Assembly: GCA_014843695.1 (NCBI GenBank)
Contig: CM026400.1
Coordinates: 36,564,234 to 36,628,233, forward strand
Reading direction: 5' to 3'
Source: Archivesica marissinica
Taxonomy: Eukaryota > Mollusca > Bivalvia > Venerida > Vesicomyidae
DNA: 64,000 nt
A program made the translations under genes and the position numbers. The stretch's first letter is position 1. The number at the start of each line of letters is the position of its first letter. The notes beneath the pieces were generated by a model. It had not been told where the DNA came from and did not search any database. It worked only from the letters and a program-made list of their open reading frames with translations. Shown piece after piece: positions 10,901-20,621 of the stretch.

Positions 10901-13492
10901 GTGTATGCAACAAGTTCCTAACTACATTGTATAGTGTATGCAACAAGTTCCTAACTACATTGTATAGTGTATGCAACAAGTTCCTAACTACATTGTATAG
11001 TGTATGCAACAAGTTCCTAACTACATTGTATAGTGTATGCAACAAGTTCCTAACTACATTGTATAGTGTATGCAACAAGTTCCTAACTACATTGTATAGT
11101 GTATGCAACAAGTTCCTAACTACATTGTATAGTGTATGCAACAAGTTCCTAACTACATTGTATAGTGTATGCAACAAGTTCCTAACTACATTGTATAGTG
11201 TATGCAACAAGTTCCTAACTACATTGTATAGTGTATGCAACAAGTTCCTAACTACATTATATAGTGTATGCAACAAGTTCCTAACTACATTGTATAGTGT
11301 ATGCAACAAGTTCCTAACTACATTATATAGTGTATGCAACAAGTTCCTAACTACATTATATAGTGTATGCAACAAGTTCCTAACTACATTATATAGTGTA
11401 TGCAACAAGTTCCTAACTACATTGTATAGTGTATGCAACAAGTTCCTAACTACATTATATAGTGTATGCAACAAGTTCCTAACTACATTATATAGTGTAT
11501 GCAACAAGTTCCTAACTACATTGTATAGTGTATGCAACAAGTTCCTAACTACATTGTATAGTGTATGCAACAAGTTCCTAACTACATTATATAGTGTATG
11601 CAACAAGTTCCTAACTACATTGTATAGTGTATGCAACAAGTTCCTAACTACATTGTATATTGTATGCAATAAGTTCCTAACTACATTGTATATTGTTTGC
11701 AACAAGTTCCTAACTACATTATATAGTGTATGCAACAAGTTCCTAACTACATTGTATAGTGTATGCAACAAGTTCCTAACTACATTATATAGTGTATGCA
11801 ACAAGTTCCTAACTACATTGTATAGTGTATGCAACAAGTTCCTAACTACATTGTATAGTGTATGCAACAAGTTCCTAACTACATTGTATAGTGTATGCAA
11901 CAAGTTCCTAACTACATTGTATAGTGTATGCAACAAGTTCCTAACTACATTGTATATTGTATGCAACAAGTTCCTAACTACATTGTATAGTGTATGCAAC
12001 AAGTTCCTAACTGCATTGTATATTGTATGCAACAAGTTCCTAACTGCATTGTATAGTGTATGCAACAAGTTCCTAACTACATTATATAGTGTATGCAACA
12101 AGTTCCTAACTACATTGTATAGTGTATGCAACAAGTTCCTAACTACATTATATAGTGTATGCAACAAGTTCCTAACTACATTGTATAGTGTATGCAACAA
12201 GTTCCTAACTACATTGTATAGTGTATGCAACAAGTTCCTAACTGCATTGTATAGTGTATGCAACAAGTTCCTAACTACATTATATAGTGTATGCAACAAG
12301 TTCCTAACTACATTGTATAGTGTATGCAACAAGTTCCTAACTACATTGTATAGTGTATGCAACAAGTTCCTAACTACATTGTATAGTGTATGCAACAAGT
12401 TCCTAACTACATTGTATAGTGTATGCAACAAGTTCCTAACTACATTGTATAGTGTATGCAACAAGTTCCTAACTACATTGTATAGTGTATGCAACAAGTT
12501 CCTAACTACATTGTATAGTGTATGCAACAAGTTCCTAACTACATTGTATAGTGTATGCAACAAGTTCCTAACTACATTGTATAGTGTATGCAACAAGTTC
12601 CTAACTACATTGTATAGTGTATGCAACAAGTTCCTAACTACATTGTATAGTGTATGCAACAAGTTCCTAACTACATTGTATAGTGTATGCAACAAGTTCC
12701 TAACTACATTGTATAGTGTATGCAACAAGTTCCTAACTACATTGTATAGGCAACAAGTTCCTAACTACATTGTATGCAACAAGTTCCTAACTACATTGTA
12801 TAGTGTATGCAACAAGTTCCTAACTACATTGTATAGTGTATGCAACAAGTTCCTAACTACATTGTATAGTGTATGCAACAAGTTCCTAACTACATTGTAT
12901 AGTGTATGCAACAAGTTCCTAACTACATTGTATAGTGTATGCAACAAGTTCCTAACTACATTGTATAGTGTATGCAACAAGTTCCTAACTACATTGTATA
13001 GTGTATGCAACAAGTTCCTAACTACATTGTATAGTGTATGCAACAAGTTCCTAACTACATTGTATAGTGTATGCAACAAGTTCCTAACTACATTGTATAG
13101 TGTATGCAACAAGTTCCTAACTACATTGTATAGTGTATGCAACAAGTTCCTAACTACATTGTATAGTGTATGCAACAAGTTCCTAACTACATTGTATAGT
13201 GTATGCAACAAGTTCCTAACTACATTGTATAGTGTATGCAACAAGTTCCTAACTACATTGTATAGTGTATGCAACAAGTTCCTAACTACATTGTATAGTG
13301 TATGCAACAAGTTCCTAACTACATTGTATATTGTATGCAACAAGTTCCTAACTACATTGTATAGTGTATGCAACAAGTTCCTAGCTACATTGTATAGTGT
13401 ATGCAACAAGTTCCTAACTACATTATATAGTGTATGCAACAAGTTCCTAGCTACATTGTATAGTGTATGCAACAAGTTCCTAGCTACATTGT
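7961..13492. repeat. 33-bp satellite, about 165 copies
   Basis: Unit is TGTATGCAACAAGTTCCTAA followed by CTACATTGTATAG. The first copies (7976-8110) and a few later ones use a shortened form of about 25-26 bp lacking TATAGTG. Homogeneity is very high; common variants are TTATATAG for TTGTATAG and occasional TATATTG. Because 33 is divisible by three and the unit lacks stops in several frames, it produces a 1529-codon plus-strand and a 1242-codon minus-strand open frame with an 11-residue repeat. The array lies wholly in ADI1 intron 2. Confidence 0.97.
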
Positions 13493-14500
13493 TTATTATC
13501 AATATAGTTAAGTCAAGACAGTTATGCATTATCAATATAGTTAATACAGTTATGCATTATCCATGTAGTTAATACAGTTATGCATTATCCATGTAGTTAA
13601 TACAGTTATGCATTATCCATGTAGTTAATACAGTTATGCATTATCCATGTAGTTAATACAGTTATGCATTATCGATGTAGTTAATACAGTTATGCATTAT
13701 CCATGTAGTTAATACAGTTATGCATTATCGATGTAGTTAATACAGTTATGCATTATCCATGTAGTTAATACAGTTATGCATTATCCATGTAGTTAATACA
13801 GTTATGCATTATCCATGTAGTTAATACAGTTTTGCATTATCCATGTAGTTAATACAGTTATGCATTATCCATGTAGTTAATACAGTTTTGCATTATCCAT
13901 GTAGTTAATACAGTTTTGCATTATCCATGTAGTTAATACAGTTATGCATTATCCATGTAGTTAATACAGTTTTGCATTATCCATGTAGTTAATACAGTTA
14001 TGCATTATCCATGTAGTTAATACAGTTTTGCATTATCCATGTAGTTAATACAGTTTTGCATTATCCATGTAGTTAATACAGTTATGCATTATCCATGTAG
14101 TTAATACAGTTTTGCATTATCCATGTAGTTAATACAGTTATGCATTATCCATGTAGTTAATACAGTGTTGCATTATCCATGTAGTTAATACAGTGTTGCA
14201 TTATCCATGTAGTTAATACAGTTATGCATTATCCATGTAGTTAATACAGTTTTCCATTATCCATGTAGTTAATACAGTTATGCATTATCCATGTAGTTAA
14301 TACAGTGTTGCATTATCCATGTAGTTAATACAGTGTTGCATTATCCATGTAGTTAATACAGTTTTGCATTATCCATGTAGTTAATACAGTTTTGCATTAT
14401 CCATGTAGTTAATACAGTGTTGCATTATCCATGTAGTTAATACAGTTATGCATTATCCATGTAGTTAATACAGTGTTGCATTATCCATGTATTTAAGACA
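13493..14500. repeat. 28-bp array beside the ADI1 exon 2 donor
   Basis: About 35 copies of TGCATTATCCATGTAGTTAA followed by TACAGTTA, with variants (TTTGCAT, GTTGCAT, ATCGATG). It continues from the 33-bp array without a spacer and stops within about 15 bp of the exon 2 donor. On the minus strand the first intron bases (GTAAATGGACAACTGTCTTA) resemble the unit (ATGGATAATGCATAACTGTA), which suggests the array was seeded from the start of the intron. Confidence 0.9.
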
Positions 14501-14513
14501 GTTGTCCATTTAC

Positions 14514-14621
14514 CTTTTCGTCATAGTCAGGCTTCTCTTTAGAACATGTAATCATATCTTCGTACGTATACTTATGTTCGCCACGAATCTTCTCCAAAAC
14601 GGGGTCCTTCTCTCCATTTAT
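14514..14621 (-). CDS. ADI1: Acireductone dioxygenase, coding exon 2
   Basis: Encodes 36 residues (42-77 of the deduced protein): INGEKDPVLEKIRGEHKYTY then EDMITCSKEKPDYDEK. This corresponds to the helical segment in animal ADI1 between the N-terminal strand and the metal-binding core, with the family's L-x-K-I-R and PDY/NYEEK landmarks. On the minus strand the acceptor is TTATTTAG| at 14622 and the donor is GAAAAG|GTAAAT at 14513. It is phase 0 at both ends, so it joins exon 1 and exon 3 without interruption. The exon is shorter than any single-ORF scan would report and sits alone between the 28-bp array and unique sequence. Confidence 0.93.
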
Positions 14622-14702
14622 CTAAATAAATGAAGAATATTTACTACGCAACGAAAATATCGTATACTGCTTCGATTTAGAAGATTTTGTAAATTGCCAA
14701 GC

Positions 14703-14820
14703 AATGTGTGTGTGTCTTGCTCAATGACACTACATAATTATGTGGCCTGACCCGAGTATCGAACCCGGTACAGTTCAATTCCAAATCTGGCGCTCTACCA
14801 CTGGATCACGGATGCCACAC
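14703..14820 (-). mobile_element. SINE family C, tRNA-headed fragment
   Basis: The reverse complement reads as a tRNA-like head (GATCCAGTGGTAGAGCGCCA and a B-box-like GGGTTCGATACTC). A second, better separated head of the same family is at 15935-16016. Confidence 0.6.
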
Positions 14821-14865
14821 TATTAGGAAATTAAATGTATAGGCCTATGTAATTGTATTAATATG

Positions 14866-15361
14866 GCATTGAGCAGCCAGCCAAGGTAATCACAAAAAGT
14901 GACTGCTAAGCACAGGTGGTTGCTTAGTAGAGGTCACATGTATAGTAAATCATTGTATTGGGTATCTGCTGCCGCAGGGTTCATTCTAGGTCAGAATTTT
15001 TGGGAGAAGTGAGAAAGCGCGTGATCGCTTCCTTAAATGGTGTTCTTTAATATACTTCTGCAAAATAGGGTTAAAATGCACAGTACAACCATTAAATACA
15101 ACATTTGAATAGAAGTGCTTTATAATGGGCCAGTGTATCTTACTAGACAACATTTTGTTTGAAAATCATAAAAACCAAAAAATATTTTTTTATTATTTTT
15201 TTTAATGTTTTTTTTAGGGAGAAGTGGGGCCCCCAGAGGGCGAAGTCAGGGTCCCTAGGGCGACAATATCGCCCTCTAGAATGATCCCTGTGCTGGTATG
15301 GGCTGCTTATTAATACAGGTTGGATACTAAATAGAGGTGACCACAAGCACAGGTTTGACTG
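14866..15361. mobile_element. CAGTC-ended (mariner-like) MITE, split by a second MITE
   Basis: The pieces 14866-14974 and 15291-15361 align with the two halves of the intact element at 44384-44561 (GAGCAGCCAGCCAAGG ... GGCTGCTTATTAATACAGG ... GGTTTGACTG|TA). The right end is intact; the outer left end is eroded. The split is caused by the element at 14975-15290. Confidence 0.75.
14975..15290. mobile_element. CAGGG-ended MITE, copy 2 (nested)
   Basis: Same element as 7525-7834. The ends are CAGGGTTCATTCTAGG and, as reverse complement, CAGGGATCATTCTAGAGG. The flanks share TGCTG. It sits inside the older CAGTC-ended MITE, giving a relative age order. Confidence 0.8.
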
Positions 15362-15412
15362 TACATGCATAGCATGTTATATTCTGCATGAGCACCATTT
15401 TCGGCTATATCG

Positions 15413-15568
15413 CCGACGGGCAGTTTACCTAACAACACCTTTCCTGGGCAGGCTCCAGCGGTTAACCAGTACTTGGGTGCACCAACCTCCGTAAGAAACT
15501 GCCAACTTTTTCATATAAATGAGACACGGCCTGAGTGGGGCTTGAACCCGTGACCATCAGTGATGATA
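15413..15568 (-). mobile_element. SINE family B, truncated, minus orientation
   Basis: The reverse complement matches 4405-4570: the B-box-like GGGTTCAAGCCCC, ACGGAGGTTGGTGCACCC and CGCTGGAGCCTGCCC. The hairpin end is reduced to its first bases and the 5' head is cut off by the next element. Confidence 0.75.
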
Positions 15569-15698
15569 GTTAGTAGTCTAGTGGTTAATACGTTGGACTG
15601 CGAATCCATGGATCGCAGGTTCGAGGATCGCAGGTTTGATCCCCCTGTCTGACATAACAAAATCTCTTTAGGAGGCGCCTCTAATATGGGCAAAAGCA
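15569..15698 (+). mobile_element. SINE family A relative with internal deletion
   Basis: tRNA-like head TAGTCTAGTGGTTAATACGT, then GGACTGCGAATCCATGGATC and GATCCCCCTGTCTGAC, jumping directly to the 3' part (AATCTCTTTAGGAGGCGCCT). The anticodon-like loop differs from other family A copies, and GATCGCAGGTT is duplicated in the T-arm region. Confidence 0.6.
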
Positions 15699-15918
15699 GT
15701 CCGATTAGCGCAGTGGTTAGCGAGCTCGCTTTTCACCAATGCAACCTGGGTTCCATCCTCGAACCGGGAAGCATATGAGATGGGAGGTTGCCAGATCGGA
15801 CAGGTGGGTTTTTCTCCGGGTACTCCGGTTTCCTCCCACACGAATGACCACATTTACGCTTTCATCCGCACCAACGAGAGTGATTAATACAAGTTGTTAA
15901 AACTTACTTTGCAATCAT
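15699..15918 (+). mobile_element. SINE family E, tRNA-headed
   Basis: The head is GTCCGATTAGCGCAGTGGTT with a B-box-like TGGGTTCCATCCTCG. The body is GGGTACTCCGGTTTCCTCCC and the tail is GAGAGTGATTAATACAAGTT. Related copies are at 47512-47737 (minus) and a tail at 53035-53125. Confidence 0.7.
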
Positions 15919-15934
15919 TAGTAGGTAGGTAGGT

Positions 15935-16016
15935 GGATTGTGTGTGACCGAGTATCGAACCTGGTACCGTTCGCTTCCAAATCAGACGCTCTACCACTGG
16001 ACCACGAACGCCACAC
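15935..16016 (-). mobile_element. SINE family C head, minus orientation
   Basis: The reverse complement starts GTGTGGCGTTCGTGGTCCAG and has GTAGAGCGTCTGATTTGGAA and a B-box-like GGTTCGATACTCG. Only the head is retained. Confidence 0.6.
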
Positions 16017-16052
16017 TAAATCTTATCGAAAGTCTTACTGAACTGTATTCCA

Positions 16053-16216
16053 AATATTTAGACTTGAAAAATGTGACATTTTACTATCAAGGCATTTTTC
16101 AAATAAAAAGAAAAAAATAACTTATGTAAAGGTCTTATATATAGGATTAACTTCCTATAAATAAGACCTAAAAATGCCTGGATAGTAAAATGTCACATTT
16201 TTCAAATTAAATATTT
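16053..16216. repeat. Long palindrome (fold-back MITE)
   Basis: The left arm (TTGAAAAATGTGACATTTTA then CTATCAAGGCATTTTT) is repeated in inverted form at 16170-16210. The centre GGTCTTATATATAGGATTAA / TTCCTATAAATAAGACC is itself palindromic. A third, partial arm copy lies at 16789-16830. Confidence 0.8.
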
Positions 16217-16221
16217 GGACT

Positions 16222-16580
16222 AGGATCACAGGAACTTGAAATTGTATCCATAAGCCACCAAAGGTCTCGTACCTCTATCCTAGGACACCCCCCAACCAAT
16301 GTTCTCGTACCTCTATCCTAGGACACCCCCCAACCAAAGGTCTCGTACCTCTATCCTAGGACACCCCCCTCTATTTACCAATGGTCTCGTACCTCTATCC
16401 TAGGACACCCCCTCTATTTAAAAAGGTCTCGTACCTCTATCCTAGGACACCCCCCTCTATTTTTAATAGAGGGGGGTGTCCTAGGATAGAGGTACAAGAC
16501 CGTTGGTGGCTTATGGATAAAATGTAGAGGTACGAGACCTTTGGTGGCTTATATGGATAAAATTTCACGTTCCTGTGGTA
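16222..16580. repeat. Palindrome containing a GGTCTCGTACC minisatellite
   Basis: The left arm starts CACAGGAACTTGAAATTGTA and the right arm ends with the complement of CACAGGAACGTGAAATTTTA. Between them are several direct copies of GTCTCGTACCTCTATCCTAG then GACACCCCCC on the left, and the same unit in inverted form on the right (GGGGGGTGTCCTAGGATAGA). The turn is at CCTCTATTTTTAATAGAGG near 16450-16468. Confidence 0.85.
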
Positions 16581-16960
16581 GGATTAACTGAACTGCTGAA
16601 TAATACTAATACTGTTCCGTGTACACCATAGATCAATGTTGTATGCATAGTGTCAAGACTATGGTTTATCAAAATGTTCTTTAAAAAATAGTTTAGAAAA
16701 TGAAACCACTTGTCTAGACATCAACTTCCCAAGCGTGTGTGGCAGGACTAGTCCTATATATAACACCTCTACATAAAACTATTTAAGACTTGAAAATGGG
16801 ATTTTACTATCAAGGCATTTTTCAAAAATAACAGATCGAAACAAAATTATTTATACAAATATGATTGTGTCACACAGGTCATATATATAGGGCAATGACC
16901 TAACAGGCGGCGACAGCCTTGGATCTACCAGTCTACCTGTATAAGCAACGGTTAACTTAC
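16581..16960. other. ADI1 intron 1, no gene
   Basis: Contains one further partial copy of the 16053-16216 palindrome arm (16789-16830) and a short ATATATAGG motif near 16885. Otherwise nothing seen. Confidence 0.4.
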
Positions 16961-17083
16961 CTTGTAATATTTAACACCCAGTTTTGCCAAATAGCTTAAT
17001 TCCACCGTTTGTGTGGGATCAAACTGATGTGCTTCACATTGATTTACAGTCTTGTCATAATTCATATACCAAGCACGAACCAT
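16961..17083 (-). CDS. ADI1: Acireductone dioxygenase, coding exon 1 with start codon
   Basis: Encodes 41 residues beginning MVRAWYMNYDKTVNQCEAHQ and ending LSYLAKLGVKYYK. The MV-x-AWYM opening and the LGV-x-Y-W/Y-K end are characteristic of animal ADI1. The start ATG at 17083 is chosen because it gives the family N-terminus directly, and no in-frame upstream ATG is evident next to it. The exon ends AAG|GTAAGT at 16961, phase 0, in frame with exon 2 about 2.3 kb away. No targeting signal is seen, as expected for a cytosolic or nuclear enzyme. Transcription runs leftward, away from the 74-bp satellite that begins about 120 bp upstream, so the promoter must be compact or lie within repeats. Confidence 0.94.
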
Positions 17084-17205
17084 TTTGATAATCTGAGCGG
17101 GTGCGAAGTGCAAAATGGCAATTGGTCAAATTATAAACAACGCTTAGAGGCAGTAATCTACGGCCGCATCAAAAACAAGTGGCAGTAAAGTACAGTAAAA
17201 TACTC
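17084..17205 (-). promoter_or_regulatory. ADI1: Probable ADI1 5' UTR/promoter segment with CCAAT box
   Basis: This is the only non-repetitive sequence upstream of the ADI1 start. On the minus strand it includes GACCAAT (plus 17121-17127), a CCAAT-like box about 40 bp from the ATG, which may be too close to be functional. No TATA box was identified. The function is inference. Confidence 0.3.
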
Positions 17206-19621
17206 TTCAATTGGAGATAGTTTTCTAGTGAGTTGTTTACTATCGGTTTATATGCTGTCTTGTTAAACCGCTGTACATTACTGCCACTTCAGGGTGAGTT
17301 TAAGGTTCGTTTTATGTCATGTATGGATGTCTCGTGTTAAACCACTGTACATTACTGCCACTTCAGGGTGAGTTTCAGGTTCGTTTTAGGCCGTATATGA
17401 TGTCTCGGGCTAAACCACTGTACATTACTGCCACTTCAGGGTGAGTTTCAGGTTCGTTTTAGGCCGTATATGATGTCTCGGGCTAAACCGCTGTACATTA
17501 CTGCCACTTCAGGGTGAGTTTCAGGTTCGTTTTAGGTCGTATATGATGTCTCGGGCTAAACCGCTGTACATTACTGCTGCTTCAGGGTGAGTTTCAGTTT
17601 CGTTTTATGTCATGTATGGATGTCTCGTGCTAAACCGCTGTACATTACTGCCACTTCATTGTGAGTTTCAGGTTCATTTTATGTCATGTATGGATGTCTC
17701 ATGTTAAACCGCTGTACATTACTGCCGCTTCAGGGTCATTTTAGGTCATGTAGGGATGTCTCGTGTTAAACCGCTGTACATTACTGCCGCTTCAGGGTGA
17801 GTTTCATGTTCATTTTATGTCATGTATGGATGTCTCAGGCTAAACCGCTGTACATTACTGCCGCTTCAGGGTGAGTTTCATGTTCATTTTATGTCATGTA
17901 TGGATGTCTCAGGCTAAACCGCTGTACATTACTGCCACTTCAGGGTGAGTTTCAGGTTCATTTTAGGCCGTATATGATGTCTCGTGCTAAACCGCTGTAC
18001 ATTACTGCCGATTCATAGTGAGTTTCAGGTTCATTTTATGTCATGTATGGATGTCTCTTGTTAAACCGCTGTACATTACTGCCACTTCAGGGTGAGTTTC
18101 AGGTTCGTTTTATGTCATGTATGGATGTCTCGTGTTAAACCACTGTACATTACTGCCACTTCAGATTTACTTTCAGGTTCGTTTTAGGCCGTATATGATG
18201 TCTCGGGCTAAACCACTGTACATTACTGCCACTTCAGGGTGAGTTTCAGGTTCGTTTTAGGCCGTATATGATGTCTCGGGCTAAACCACTGTACATTACT
18301 GCCACTTCAGGGTGAGTTTCAGGTTCGTTTTAGGCCGTATATGATGTCTCGGGCTAAACCGCTGTACATTACTGCCACTTCAGGGTGAGTTTCAGGTTCA
18401 TTTTAGGCAGTATATGATGTCTCGTGCTAAACCACTGTACATTACTGCCACTTCAGGGTGAGTTTCAGGTTCGATTTAGGCCGTATATGATGTCTCGGGC
18501 TAAACCACTGTACATTACTGCCGCTTCAGGGTGAGTTTCAGGTTCGTTTTAAGTCATGTATGGATGTCTCGTGCTAAACCGCTGTACATTACTGCCACTT
18601 CAGGGTGAGTTTCAGGTTCATTTTATGTCATGTATGGATGTCTCATGTTAAACCGCTGTACATTACTGCCGCTTCAGGGTCATTTTATGTCATGTATGGA
18701 TGTCTCATGTTAAACCGCTGTACATTACTGCCGCTTCAGGGTCATTTTATGTCATGTATGGATGTCTCATGTTAAACCGCTGTACATTACTGCCACTTCA
18801 GGGTCATTTTAGGTCATGTAGGGATGTCTCGTGTTAAACCGCTGTACATTACTGCCGCTTCAGGGTGAGTTTCATGTTCATTTTATGTCATGTATGGATG
18901 TCTCGTGTTAAACCGCTGTACATTACTGCCGCTTCAGGGTGAGTTTCATGTTCATTTTATGTCATGTATGGATGTCTCAGGCTAAACCGCTGTACATTAC
19001 TGCCGCTTCAGGGTGAGTTTCATGTTCATTTTATGTCATGTATGGATGTCTCAGGCTAAACCGCTGTACATTACTGCCACTTCAGGATGAGTTTCATGTT
19101 CATTTTATGTCATGTACGGATGTCTCGGACTAAACCGCTGTACATTACTGCCACTTCAGGGTGAGTTTCATGTTCATTTTATGTCATGTATGGATGTCTC
19201 AGGCTAAACCGCTGTACATTACTGCCGCTTCAGGGTGAGTTTCATGTCATGTACGGATGTCTCGGGCTAAACCGCTGTACATTACTGCCACTTCAGGATG
19301 AGTTTCATGTTCATTTTATGTCATGTATGGATGTCTCGGGCTAAACCGCTGTACATTACTGCCACTTCAGGGTGAGTTTCATGTTCATTTTATGTCATGT
19401 ACGGATGTCTCAGGCTAAACCGCTGTACATTACTGCCACTTCAGGGTGAGTTTCATGTTCATTTTATGTCATGTATGGATGTCTCAGGCTAAACCGCTGT
19501 ACATTACTGCCACTTCAGGGTGAGTTTCATGTTCATTTTATGTCATGTATGGATGTCTCAGGCTAAACCGCTGTACATTACTGCCACTTCAGGGTGAGTT
19601 TCATGTTCATTTTATGTCATG
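17205..19621. repeat. 74-bp satellite, about 32 copies
   Basis: The unit includes TAAACCGCTGTACATTACTG, CCACTTCAGGGTGAGTTTCA, GGTTCGTTTTATGTCATGTA and TGGATGTCTCG. Two sub-variants alternate in blocks (GTCATGTATGGATG versus GCCGTATATGATG). Some units lose the GAGTTTCAGGTT segment. Each contains CAGGGTGAGT, close to a 5' splice-site consensus on the plus strand. The array runs into an assembly gap. The first unit is preceded at 17178-17197 by an inverted partial copy (AAGTGGCAGTAAAGTACAG). Confidence 0.95.
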
Positions 19622-20621
19622 NNNNNNNNNNNNNNNNNNNNNNNNNNNNNNNNNNNNNNNNNNNNNNNNNNNNNNNNNNNNNNNNNNNNNNNNNNNNNNN
19701 NNNNNNNNNNNNNNNNNNNNNNNNNNNNNNNNNNNNNNNNNNNNNNNNNNNNNNNNNNNNNNNNNNNNNNNNNNNNNNNNNNNNNNNNNNNNNNNNNNNN
19801 NNNNNNNNNNNNNNNNNNNNNNNNNNNNNNNNNNNNNNNNNNNNNNNNNNNNNNNNNNNNNNNNNNNNNNNNNNNNNNNNNNNNNNNNNNNNNNNNNNNN
19901 NNNNNNNNNNNNNNNNNNNNNNNNNNNNNNNNNNNNNNNNNNNNNNNNNNNNNNNNNNNNNNNNNNNNNNNNNNNNNNNNNNNNNNNNNNNNNNNNNNNN
20001 NNNNNNNNNNNNNNNNNNNNNNNNNNNNNNNNNNNNNNNNNNNNNNNNNNNNNNNNNNNNNNNNNNNNNNNNNNNNNNNNNNNNNNNNNNNNNNNNNNNN
20101 NNNNNNNNNNNNNNNNNNNNNNNNNNNNNNNNNNNNNNNNNNNNNNNNNNNNNNNNNNNNNNNNNNNNNNNNNNNNNNNNNNNNNNNNNNNNNNNNNNNN
20201 NNNNNNNNNNNNNNNNNNNNNNNNNNNNNNNNNNNNNNNNNNNNNNNNNNNNNNNNNNNNNNNNNNNNNNNNNNNNNNNNNNNNNNNNNNNNNNNNNNNN
20301 NNNNNNNNNNNNNNNNNNNNNNNNNNNNNNNNNNNNNNNNNNNNNNNNNNNNNNNNNNNNNNNNNNNNNNNNNNNNNNNNNNNNNNNNNNNNNNNNNNNN
20401 NNNNNNNNNNNNNNNNNNNNNNNNNNNNNNNNNNNNNNNNNNNNNNNNNNNNNNNNNNNNNNNNNNNNNNNNNNNNNNNNNNNNNNNNNNNNNNNNNNNN
20501 NNNNNNNNNNNNNNNNNNNNNNNNNNNNNNNNNNNNNNNNNNNNNNNNNNNNNNNNNNNNNNNNNNNNNNNNNNNNNNNNNNNNNNNNNNNNNNNNNNNN
20601 NNNNNNNNNNNNNNNNNNNNN
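19622..20621. other. Assembly gap, 1000 N
   Basis: Exactly 1000 N, a placeholder of unknown true size. It joins the 74-bp array to the 83-bp array, so the transition between the two families is not sequenced. Confidence 1.

Noticed and set aside
8983..13572. 1529-codon plus-strand open frame
   Set aside because: Pure translation of a 33-bp satellite; the opposite strand is open too (1242 codons), and it lies inside an ADI1 intron without codon bias or domains.
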